Assembly: GCA_003524365.1 (NCBI GenBank) | Contig: DQHS01000116.1 | Span: forward strand, 1-6,444 | DNA: 6,444 nucleotides | Direction of reading: 5' to 3' | From: Cellvibrio sp. | GTDB lineage: Bacteria > Pseudomonadota > Gammaproteobacteria > Pseudomonadales > Cellvibrionaceae | Shown: piece after piece, positions 1-6,283 of the stretch | Position numbering within the stretch: the stretch's first letter is position 1 | Layout of the letters: the number at the start of each line of letters is the position of its first letter | Notes under the pieces: generated by a model | Databases searched by the model: none | Seen by the model: the letters and a program-made list of their open reading frames with translations, nothing else | What the model was told of the DNA's origin: nothing | Program-made: the position numbers and the translations under genes

Positions 1-900
1 TTCATTGCGCCACTTATTGCTGGCGAGCAATTCTGTCTCACGCAATTTTCCCTCTGACTCTTGCACCGCCAACACTAAACGCGACTCTTGTGATAAAGCC
101 TGTTCACGCTCGCCGCGTGCGTTAGACACATCCCCCTCCAGGCGCAAAATTTCCACTTCAGAAATTGCGCCGCTGGCGAGCAGCGGTTTGGTGACAGATA
201 ATTCTTGTGTCGATAATTCCAATGCGCGTGTCACTTGCGTCAATTTTGCGCGCACTTCATTGAGTTCTTCCGAGCGCTGATCCAATTGGCTGCGTGCAAT
301 ACTCAATTGCTCATCCAACTCTTTGCGATTGGATTCATACAAGCTGCGCTCGTGATTGACGATATCGGGCGCATCGGCAGCCAAATCATCGGCGAATATT
401 AACGCCGTATTGGAGGTCAATGCTTGCAGGCGTGAGGCACGGGCTTGTAGCGACAAATATTCCGCACGATTTTCGCGAAAGGTAGAAATAAAACGCGTGG
501 GATCAATGCGCAACAATAAATCGCCTTTTTCCACCACCTGCCCTTCACGCACCAATACTTCTTGCACTACGCCGCCGTCAAAAGATTGGATGATTTGCAA
601 CTGCGATGAAGGAATTACTTTGCCTTCGCCGCGCGCCACTTCATCTAGCGGTGCAAAAGCCGCCCATACAATTAACAGAAAAATAATCAGTGCTATCACG
701 CGTAAAAGTGCGCGGGCACGTATAGGTTCTTGTTGCAACTTTGCCCAATCGGAATCTGTTACCCAGTCTTTGGGTTGCTCGTGCAGAGGATCAAGCCAGC
801 GTGCGTAGGCTTTATCGATATAACGGGTTGCGGGCAGACCTAATTTATCCAGCCAACGGCCAATGCGTTCAAACCAGATTTTATCGCGCGAGGCCGTCAT
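1..900 (-). CDS. HlyD/LapC-type T1SS membrane fusion protein, C-terminus cut by the window edge
   Basis: This periplasmic adaptor would link the inner-membrane ABC transporter to the TolC-like outer-membrane channel. I translated the open minus-strand frame from ATG 900-898; 300 residues are visible and the frame is still open at position 1. The order is a cytoplasmic N-terminus rich in Trp and charged residues (1-60), one membrane helix (about 64-84, ALLRVIALIIFLLIVWA), a family-typical ARGEGKVIPSSQ stretch (89-100), the first half of the biotinyl-lipoyl hairpin (about 101-137, with FDGGVVQEVLVREGQVVEKG), then a long Glu/Arg/Leu-rich helix expected to form the coiled-coil hairpin (about 138-300). 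HlyD-type adaptors usually have 400-480 residues, so roughly the last third is missing. The second lipoyl half and the beta-barrel part cannot be checked. The start overlaps the stop of the transporter gene as TAATG, which implies one transcript and coupled translation. Family assignment is secure; a LapC-like subtype is likely from the neighbours. Confidence 0.93.
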   Translation of the reverse strand, partial: MTASRDKIWFERIGRWLDKLGLPATRYIDKAYARWLDPLHEQPKDWVTDSDWAKLQQEPIRARALLRVIALIIFLLIVWAAFAPLDEVARGEGKVIPSSQLQIIQSFDGGVVQEVLVREGQVVEKGDLLLRIDPTRFISTFRENRAEYLSLQARASRLQALTSNTALIFADDLAADAPDIVNHERSLYESNRKELDEQLSIARSQLDQRSEELNEVRAKLTQVTRALELSTQELSVTKPLLASGAISEVEILRLEGDVSNARGEREQALSQESRLVLAVQESEGKLRETELLASNKWRNE

Positions 901-3071
901 TATGATGCTCTCCCGATTCTGCCCTGACGCAAGGCTTCAACTACTTGTTCTTTTGGCCCATCGGCGACAATTTTTCCACCGTCGATTACGATAATGCGTT
1001 CAACTAATTCCAGCAGCGATGTGCGATGGGTAATCACCAACAAGGTTTTGTGCGCGGCGAATTGCACCAGATTCCGTTTGAATTCTTCTTCGCTGGTGTG
1101 ATCCATTGAACCCGTCGGTTCATCCATTAATAAAATGGGCGGATCACTCAAGAGCGCGCGTGCAATACTGACCGACTGGCGCTGGCCGCCAGACAGTAAT
1201 TGCCCCTGTTCACCCACCGGCATAGCCAATCCCATTGGATGCTGGTTTACAAAATCAGTGAGCCCACTCAAGCGCACCGCTTCCAGAATTCCGTCATCAC
1301 TCGCGTGAGGTGCGCCCATGGCGATATTGTCGCGCAATGAACCAAAAAATAAATTCACATCTTGCGATACATAACCCATATTGCGGCGCAATTCGGCAGG
1401 GTCGAGTTGGCGAATATCAATTCCATCAAGCAACACGGTTCCCGATGTTGGCTCATATAAACCGGCAATTAATTTTTCAATTGTGGTTTTACCTGAACCA
1501 TTCCGGCCAAGAATTGCGACGCGTTCGCCAGGATTAATTTTGAAAGCGACATCGCGCAGTACTTCGCGTTCATCTTGCGGATATTTAAACGCAACTTTCT
1601 TAAATTCAATTCCACCTTGTAAGCGCGGGCGACTGATCCAGTTGGCATCCACGGGTCGCTCAACCGGTTTTTGCATAATCATATCCAGCGCGGTCAGTGC
1701 AGTTGCGGCGCTGTGGTATTGCATCAACAAACCTGCGGTTTGTCCCACCGGTGCCATGATGCGGGAGGACAACATATACGCCGCGATTAATCCACCCTGA
1801 CTTAAATTGCCTTCAATAATTTGGTATACACCAACAATAATAATAACGACCGATACTGCTTGCTGAATCCACAGAGTGCTGGTGCCAACCGAGCCAGACA
1901 GCAAACGCATTTTGACGCCCACGCGCGACACTAACAGCGTAGTTTTTTCCCACACCGCTTGCATGCGCCCTTCAGCACCGAGGGTTTTTACAGTTTCCAA
2001 TGCACTTAAACTTTCTACCAAGGTCGCATTGCGCTGCGCTGACGCCTGCATGGAGCTTTCCGATAACAAATGCATTTTGTGCTGCACCGCTGCGGTGTAA
2101 ATCATCACCAGTACAACGCCCACTAAAATCGGGAAGACGAGTGGCCAGGAAATTAATAACACGACAATTAAAAACAATAAGACAAACGGCAAATCCACCA
2201 GCGCCAAAATAGTCGCGGAAGAAATAAAACTGCGGATGGCTTCAAAAGATTGCAACCCCGCTGTAAATGATCCTACCGATGCAGGCCGCTCGGATAATTT
2301 CATCCCCAACACCCGCTCCATAATGCTGGCGGAGAGTGTCACATCCACACGGCTCGCCGCGAGATCAACAAACCAGGCGCGCATCATGCGAAGCACAAAA
2401 TCGGCACTGATGGCAATCAGCATTCCAATCGACAAAACCCAGAGTGTATCGGTAGCGTGATTGGGCACTACGCGGTCATACACATTCATCACAAACAGCG
2501 GTGAGACCAGCGCGAAAAAGTTGATCAATAATGCAGTTAGCAATACATCACGGTATAAATATTTGTGATCGGAAATCACACCCCAAAACCAATGCGCATC
2601 GCGATTTTTAGCATTGGCTGTTTTACCAATTTCAGCCGTGCGCGCATCAAAGCGCTCTTGTGGACGCACATAAATCGCACGGCCGGTGAAGTGGCTTGCC
2701 AATTCAGCAAGCGACACATTCACGATTGCATCGCCCAATTCGGGATAAAGCACTTGCGCAATATCTGCTTTCACCGCCAACAATACGCAGGCTTGATTAT
2801 TGTTTAATAGGAGGACAGCTGGAAGCAGCGCGCTATTTAGTTGGGGCAAATCACGCTGCACGATTTTGCTGGTGAGGCCAGCGCGTTTTGCAGCGCGGGC
2901 AAATAAAGAAGGAGTGAGTTGATGTGCTTCCAGCGGCAAGCCGGCCAAAAGCGTTTCACGAGTACTGGTAATCTGATGTGCGCGCGCAATGAGCAACAAA
3001 CATTCAAGCAGCGGCCCGCCGGTGTTGGCTGCAGAGGAAGCATCCATGGAAAGCTGAACATCAAGGGTCAT
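900..3071 (-). CDS. LapB/LssB-type type I secretion ABC transporter with degenerate C39-like domain
   Basis: This 723-residue inner-membrane ATPase/permease would act as a dimer and drive export of an unfolded substrate through the fusion protein and the TolC-like channel. Domains in order are a C39-like domain (about 15-140), an ABC type I membrane domain with several hydrophobic helices (about 170-450), and a nucleotide-binding domain (about 485-720). The ATPase motifs are intact: Walker A GRNGSGKT (522-529), Q-loop Gln570, signature LSGGQ (626-630), Walker B ILLMDEP (646-652) and H-loop His682. The N-terminus reads LLECLLLIARAHQ. Its Cys24 does not sit where the C39 catalytic Cys should be, and the expected catalytic His region reads QACVLLAV, so it should not cleave a leader. 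This fits LapB, RtxB and HlyB rather than bacteriocin exporters. A GGAG site supports the ATG. The upstream gene is the channel, separated by a terminator; the downstream gene overlaps by one base. Substrate unknown. Confidence 0.95.
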   Translation of the reverse strand: MTLDVQLSMDASSAANTGGPLLECLLLIARAHQITSTRETLLAGLPLEAHQLTPSLFARAAKRAGLTSKIVQRDLPQLNSALLPAVLLLNNNQACVLLAVKADIAQVLYPELGDAIVNVSLAELASHFTGRAIYVRPQERFDARTAEIGKTANAKNRDAHWFWGVISDHKYLYRDVLLTALLINFFALVSPLFVMNVYDRVVPNHATDTLWVLSIGMLIAISADFVLRMMRAWFVDLAASRVDVTLSASIMERVLGMKLSERPASVGSFTAGLQSFEAIRSFISSATILALVDLPFVLLFLIVVLLISWPLVFPILVGVVLVMIYTAAVQHKMHLLSESSMQASAQRNATLVESLSALETVKTLGAEGRMQAVWEKTTLLVSRVGVKMRLLSGSVGTSTLWIQQAVSVVIIIVGVYQIIEGNLSQGGLIAAYMLSSRIMAPVGQTAGLLMQYHSAATALTALDMIMQKPVERPVDANWISRPRLQGGIEFKKVAFKYPQDEREVLRDVAFKINPGERVAILGRNGSGKTTIEKLIAGLYEPTSGTVLLDGIDIRQLDPAELRRNMGYVSQDVNLFFGSLRDNIAMGAPHASDDGILEAVRLSGLTDFVNQHPMGLAMPVGEQGQLLSGGQRQSVSIARALLSDPPILLMDEPTGSMDHTSEEEFKRNLVQFAAHKTLLVITHRTSLLELVERIIVIDGGKIVADGPKEQVVEALRQGRIGRAS
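910..914 (-). promoter_or_regulatory. Ribosome binding site of the membrane fusion protein gene
   Basis: GGGAG lies 9 bases before ATG 900-898, inside the last codons of the ABC transporter gene. It supports this start and shows that reinitiation would occur within the transporter's coding end. Confidence 0.7.
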
Positions 3072-3076
3072 TGTGG

Positions 3077-3080
3077 CTCC
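3077..3080 (-). promoter_or_regulatory. Ribosome binding site of the ABC transporter gene
   Basis: GGAG stands 5 bases before ATG 3071-3069. It is the strongest Shine-Dalgarno match in the window and fixes this start. Confidence 0.75.
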
Positions 3081-3147
3081 GGGAGCGGCAAGCAGGCAAA
3101 ACCAACTAGTAACGAATCTTATCGGTCATCAAATCAAAAGCCTCTGT

Positions 3148-3176
3148 AATATAGATGGCCATTGTCGCGCACGCAA
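3148..3176 (-). promoter_or_regulatory. Candidate sigma-70 promoter for the transporter and fusion protein genes
   Basis: Reading the minus strand, TTGCGT (3176-3171; 3 of 6 to the -35 consensus) is followed by a 17-base spacer and TATATT (3153-3148; 5 of 6 to the -10 consensus). Transcription would start near 3141 and give a leader of about 70 bases. It lies just downstream of a strong terminator, where a second promoter would be needed if readthrough is low. The weak -35 keeps this tentative. Confidence 0.4.
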
Positions 3177-3207
3177 TTTGATTACCGAACATCTGCGGTG
3201 CACGCAT

Positions 3208-3243
3208 AAAAAAACGCATCAAATTGCTGGAATTTGATGCGTT
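3208..3243 (-). terminator. Rho-independent terminator after the TolC-OmpA gene, inside the secretion cluster
   Basis: A perfect 13-bp stem, AACGCATCAAATT with AATTTGATGCGTT, encloses a 5-base loop. On the minus strand the 3' arm runs into a tract of T. The other strand has no T tract after the stem, so the signal acts on minus-strand transcription only. It begins 27 bases after the TAG stop of the channel gene and lies 136 bases before the transporter start. It therefore divides the channel gene from the transporter and adaptor genes, either fully or as a partial attenuator. Confidence 0.9.
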
Positions 3244-3270
3244 CTCGACAAAACCAAAACGAGTGCCTGA

Positions 3271-5061
3271 CTATTCGCTACGTGTCACGGTGACATCAAC
3301 ACGGCGATTAGCGGCTTTACCAATAACGCTGGCATTATCAGCCACTGGGCGAGTCGCACCAAAACCGTCTACGGTCATAGGAATTGTTTCCAAACCGTTC
3401 AATACAAAGTAGTCGCGCACACGCTGCGCACGCGCTTTTGACAATGGAATGTTGAGCGCATCAGTACCGGTATTATCGGTGTGGCCTTCAATACTGATTT
3501 GTACAACCTTGGGGGTCGCCTTGATATCAGCGATCAGTTGATCCAGTTTTTGCGCGGCACCCGCTTTTAATTGCGAGCTGCCCACATCAAATAATGCATC
3601 GCCTGCAAGCGGAGTTAATTCGCTAATCAAATCGTCGCGACCCAAGGCTTCAGGCGCAATATCCGGGCAGGCGGATTCGGAAATATTCAGTGAATCTTTT
3701 ACCTTGGTGTCATGCAATATACCGAGGCCATCGCGCACAATACCAAGGGCGGGCAACAAACTTCCCATCGCCGCCAATGAACGTGCGTAAGCAATTTCCA
3801 AATCGCCATTGGCGATAATCAGTGCACGACTCGCCTGAAAATATTCGTTTTCGGCATCGAGTAAGTCGAGCAAGGTACGCTGACCAATATTGAATTGCTC
3901 GGAGTAGGCGGTACGCACTTTATCGCTTGAAATACGATGTTGTTGCAACGAGGTAAGTTGCTCGCGAATACGCTGGGTATCGTTGTAGGCAATTTGGGTG
4001 TTCTGACGCAAATCAACACAGGCTTGATCGCGCAAATCTTTCGCTTGGTTCACTTGTTCCAGCGAGCGACGCACTGCAGCACGATTGGCGCCACCGCTGT
4101 ATAAATTATAGGTAAGCGCTAATTCCACTGCACTTTCGTCGCCGTAGCTATCGGGATCAGTGCGATTATCAAAACCGTTTTGATTGCGACTGGTGACCTG
4201 GCGCGCGCGCAATTCTGCTTTGGGATAATACCCTGCACGCTCAACTTTTACGGCAGCCTGTGCAGCGCTGATATTTTTGATCGCAGCGTGAAACCCCGGA
4301 TTACCCTGGTAAGCGAGCGTTAGTGCGGAGCGAATATTGTCCGGCAGTTTTTGTTGAGTAAGATCAACTTCCGCCAGATCTTCTGCGGGTAATTGCCCTA
4401 CCACACGCAGATAGCGCGCGGTGACATCGTGCAGATTAGATGCTTCGGTTAACAAATTTGATTCCGCCAATGCCAAGCGGCCCGCAACCTGCTCCAAATC
4501 GACACGGCGACCCACACCGGAAGTAGCGCGCTCTTCAATTTGGCCAAACACTTCACGATGCTTTGCGTAGTTGTTGCGCGCTAAATTAACCAGTTCGCGG
4601 TTGCGTTTTACATCTTCATAGGCGCGCACAGCTTCGAGTGCAGTGGTTTCTACCGTATTTAATAGTTCGTAGTAACGCACCAAACGCGCACTGTCAAAAC
4701 GATCCACCTCACCGGACGTACGGAATCCATCAAACAACATTTGGCTCAGCGTGACTTGCGCCTGGTTATTGGTGTAGCTCGCACGCCCATCGTAATCTCG
4801 ATTGGTTTTTCCGGTCGATGCACCTATATCAACTGTCGGTAAGTAACCGGCGCGCGCGACACGCACATCATGTGTAGACGCGCTGAACTCATGCCAACTC
4901 GCTTGTACATCCGGATTGGACTCTATCGCTTGTAAAGCTGCATCTTTTACATTATTTGCAGCAGTACTTTGCGCAGCAACTTGGCCGGTAAACGCAAGCA
5001 CCGATATCAACACCAATGAAAGCGTAATCAACGAAAATCGGTTAAATAAAGAAGATGGCAT
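3271..5061 (-). CDS. TolC-type outer-membrane channel fused to an OmpA peptidoglycan-binding domain
   Basis: This protein would be the outer-membrane exit duct of the T1SS, with a C-terminal arm that grips the cell wall. From ATG 5061 it has 596 residues. A signal peptide (1-30, cleavage after GQVAA, no lipobox) precedes two outer-membrane-efflux repeats (about 36-440). The repeats align internally: residues 42-82 and 246-286 share the pattern NP..A...SA..V.V.RAGY.P. A linker (about 441-487) leads to an OmpA-like domain (about 489-596) with GHTDNTG (526-532), LSKARA (540-545) and NRRVD (585-589). Asp529 and Arg544 keep the 15-residue spacing of the known diaminopimelate-binding pair. TolC-family channels normally end near 430-480 residues. 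The frame could open at ATG 5136, but that would put 25 residues before the signal peptide and lacks a ribosome site; ATG 5061 has a weak GTGGA upstream. The mature protein has only two cysteines, 348 and 465. The channel part resembles LapE/AggA. Confidence 0.93.
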   Translation of the reverse strand: MPSSLFNRFSLITLSLVLISVLAFTGQVAAQSTAANNVKDAALQAIESNPDVQASWHEFSASTHDVRVARAGYLPTVDIGASTGKTNRDYDGRASYTNNQAQVTLSQMLFDGFRTSGEVDRFDSARLVRYYELLNTVETTALEAVRAYEDVKRNRELVNLARNNYAKHREVFGQIEERATSGVGRRVDLEQVAGRLALAESNLLTEASNLHDVTARYLRVVGQLPAEDLAEVDLTQQKLPDNIRSALTLAYQGNPGFHAAIKNISAAQAAVKVERAGYYPKAELRARQVTSRNQNGFDNRTDPDSYGDESAVELALTYNLYSGGANRAAVRRSLEQVNQAKDLRDQACVDLRQNTQIAYNDTQRIREQLTSLQQHRISSDKVRTAYSEQFNIGQRTLLDLLDAENEYFQASRALIIANGDLEIAYARSLAAMGSLLPALGIVRDGLGILHDTKVKDSLNISESACPDIAPEALGRDDLISELTPLAGDALFDVGSSQLKAGAAQKLDQLIADIKATPKVVQISIEGHTDNTGTDALNIPLSKARAQRVRDYFVLNGLETIPMTVDGFGATRPVADNASVIGKAANRRVDVTVTRSE

Positions 5062-5184
5062 TAGAATTTTTCCACATAGGTTGTGTGTAATTACCAATTT
5101 GATAACAGGTTTGACTTCACTATTAGCAATAAACATCGATATTGGACTGTAAATCGCCCAAGCGGTGACTGTGACGAAGATGCA

Positions 5185-5200
5185 AACTCACTAATGAGTT
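5185..5200. repeat. Perfect 6-bp dyad in the channel-gene leader
   Basis: AACTCA-CTAA-TGAGTT is a perfect inverted repeat. Part of it recurs: TGAGTTCAA occurs at 5195-5203 and again at 5270-5278. It could be an operator or a small RNA hairpin; no regulator is assigned. Confidence 0.35.
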
Positions 5201-5223
5201 CAAGAAGGCAAGAAAATCCCTAT

Positions 5224-5245
5224 TGCAGTAGCCGATCCGACTGCA
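5224..5245. repeat. Inverted repeat TGCAGT-N10-ACTGCA
   Basis: The two 6-base arms match perfectly. Its centre lies 42 bases from the centre of the 5185-5200 dyad, about four helical turns. Such spacing would suit a cooperative repressor, but arms this short can arise by chance. Confidence 0.3.
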
Positions 5246-5288
5246 TCCAGATCACAAAATCCGGGAGCTTGAGTTCAACGCTTTAAGA

Positions 5289-5294
5289 ATTATA
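5289..5294 (-). promoter_or_regulatory. Isolated consensus -10 element
   Basis: TATAAT is a perfect -10 hexamer on the minus strand, but no good -35 (AACCCA at 17-base spacing) and no extended TGn lies upstream. It could serve as a second, activator-dependent start for the channel gene, giving a leader of about 220 bases. Confidence 0.25.
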
Positions 5295-5370
5295 GTGTTG
5301 GATATAAAAAATGGGTTTTTAGATCAACAATCTTTTTTGTGGCGCAAAAAACATCCAATCCAACAATTTC

Positions 5371-5400
5371 ATCATAACTCATGGCTGCTTTATGCCACAA
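5371..5400 (-). promoter_or_regulatory. Candidate promoter of the channel gene next to the CRP-like site
   Basis: TTGTGG (5400-5395; 3 of 6) is followed by 18 bases and TATGAT (5376-5371; 5 of 6). A start near 5364 would place the CRP-like site centre about 57 bases upstream, close to a class I position. The nearby CATAAA (5394-5389) would instead place that site about 40 bases upstream of a start near 5382, a class II position. The sequence alone does not decide between them. Confidence 0.35.
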
Positions 5401-5410
5401 CAGCATTTAC

Positions 5411-5432
5411 ATTTGTGACATAAATCACACTT
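5411..5432. promoter_or_regulatory. Consensus CRP/Vfr-type cAMP receptor protein binding site
   Basis: The core TGTGACATAAATCACA (5414-5429) has both consensus half-sites, TGTGA and TCACA, with the exact 6-base spacing, and A/T-rich flanks. It lies 48 bases downstream of the rlmA stop and about 350 bases before the channel start, beside a candidate promoter. The only gene it could control in this orientation is the channel gene and perhaps the rest of the secretion cluster. Binding is inferred from the match to the E. coli CRP consensus. Confidence 0.7.
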
Positions 5433-5460
5433 TTTAATTACCTTGAGCCTGAAAAAGACC

Positions 5461-5489
5461 CAAAAAAACAGACCGACAATCAGTTTTTG
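5461..5489 (-). terminator. Weak terminator-like hairpin at the rlmA stop
   Basis: On the minus strand AAAAAC pairs with GTTTTT around a short GAT/GTC inner stem, spanning the last codons and stop of rlmA, with T residues in the 3' arm. The stem is mostly A/T and carries a mismatch, so it may not terminate efficiently. No better terminator was seen between rlmA and the CRP-like site. Confidence 0.2.
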
Positions 5490-6283
5490 CTATAAACGGA
5501 GATCATAAAGTCCAGCGTATCGCGCAATTCGCCATCGAGTATCGAATCCCGCAGTTCCGGAGCCAGCTTCCAGGCGAAGGGGGTCATAGCTAAAAACGAC
5601 GCGCGCATGTCGCGCTCACCCACCCGTAAATCTTCTTCCACCCGATGCTGTTCAGCCCTGACGAACCCTGCTGGAGTCTCCGGTAGGGAATGGGGACGTA
5701 CCTCCTTATAGATCCGCGAACGCAACGCAAGAAGGTGATTTTCGCCGGGCGCAACTATAACTAACTTTCCGCCCGGTTTTATTACACGGTATAACTCGCT
5801 ATCTTTACTGGGAGCATAAATACGTGTGACCACATCCATAGAATCGTCGGCTAAGGGCAAATCAAAACTCGAGGCTACGCAATAGGTTAACCCTGTTCTC
5901 TCTTTAGACGTTTTTGCTGCAAGACGCACACCGGCTTTGGCGATATCAATTCCATAGACCTGCGCCCGAGGCATTACCTCAGAAAATCCCGCCGTAAAAT
6001 AGCCTTCGCCGCAACCTATATCCACCAAGGTTTCAGTTGTTGCCGGTACTAATTCCTGCAAACGCAGTTTGAGCGACTCAAAAAATCCTGCCTGTAAAAA
6101 CTGGCGGCGCGCTTGTAATTGCTCTTTGGCATCACCTGGTTCCAATGAGTGTTTATTTTGGACTGGTAGCAAATTGAAATAGCCTTCTTTAGCGCGATCA
6201 AATTGATGGCGATTTACACAAGCCAGGCCTTGGATATTTTGCAGCAATGGGCGATGGCACAGCGGGCAGCGCAGATCTTTCAT
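5480..6283 (-). CDS. rlmA: 23S rRNA (guanine-745 N1)-methyltransferase RlmA
   Basis: This cytoplasmic, SAM-dependent enzyme would methylate N1 of G745 in helix 35 of 23S rRNA. From ATG 6283 it has 267 residues, close to the 269 of E. coli RlmA. An N-terminal zinc finger has ligands Cys6, Cys9, Cys22 and His26. The family stretch AKEGYFNLLPVQ follows at 31-42. The SAM-binding motif VDIGCGEGY is at 87-95, RIYAPSK and VIKPGGK follow in the Rossmann domain, and the family-typical MTPFAW lies at 233-238. The frame extends to a TTG at 6310, but ATG 6283 gives the normal family N-terminus (MKDLRCPLCHRPL). Neither start has a clear Shine-Dalgarno sequence. The gene has no functional link to the secretion genes and is probably an unrelated housekeeping neighbour. 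Identity is secure; the G745 specificity follows from the gammaproteobacterial RlmA(I) family rather than from any single residue I can read. Confidence 0.95.
   Translation of the reverse strand: MKDLRCPLCHRPLLQNIQGLACVNRHQFDRAKEGYFNLLPVQNKHSLEPGDAKEQLQARRQFLQAGFFESLKLRLQELVPATTETLVDIGCGEGYFTAGFSEVMPRAQVYGIDIAKAGVRLAAKTSKERTGLTYCVASSFDLPLADDSMDVVTRIYAPSKDSELYRVIKPGGKLVIVAPGENHLLALRSRIYKEVRPHSLPETPAGFVRAEQHRVEEDLRVGERDMRASFLAMTPFAWKLAPELRDSILDGELRDTLDFMISVYSKN

Larger units (their letters stand above)
5062..5479 (-). other. Intergenic and leader region between rlmA and the channel gene
   Basis: These 418 bases contain no convincing gene; short open frames here lack ribosome sites and family features. 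Reading with transcription (high to low coordinates), the region holds a CRP/Vfr-like site (5411-5432), a candidate promoter (5371-5400), an A/T-rich hairpin (5333-5351, stem TTTTTTG/CAAAAAA), an isolated TATAAT (5289-5294), a small hairpin (5247-5264), two dyads (5224-5245 and 5185-5200) and finally the channel start. If transcription begins near the CRP site, the untranslated leader is about 300 bases, long enough for post-transcriptional control. I could not match it to a known riboswitch, including the GEMM cyclic-di-GMP class. Confidence 0.6.

Noticed and set aside
356..808. 150-residue open frame on the plus strand
   Set aside because: It lies opposite the well-supported HlyD-type coding frame and its Ser/Arg/Cys-rich product resembles no family. 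Other plus-strand frames at 5-280, 1381-1800 and 4916-5152 are rejected for the same kind of reason.
4200..4210. Alternating GC run within the channel gene as a repeat or Z-DNA element
   Set aside because: It is short and simply encodes an Ala-Arg stretch in the normal reading frame.
5062..5136. Longer channel protein starting at ATG 5136
   Set aside because: It would add 25 residues ahead of a clean signal peptide and has no ribosome binding site; ATG 5061 gives the expected signal sequence directly.
5333..5351. Hairpin TTTTTTG-TGGCG-CAAAAAA as a terminator
   Set aside because: The stem is almost entirely A/T, and no T tract follows it on either strand, so it would be a poor terminator; it is kept only as a structure in the leader.
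5137..5479. FNR/Anr box or FleQ site upstream of the channel gene
   Set aside because: TTGATC near 5325 lacks the second half-site at the right spacing, and no sequence close to the FleQ consensus was found.
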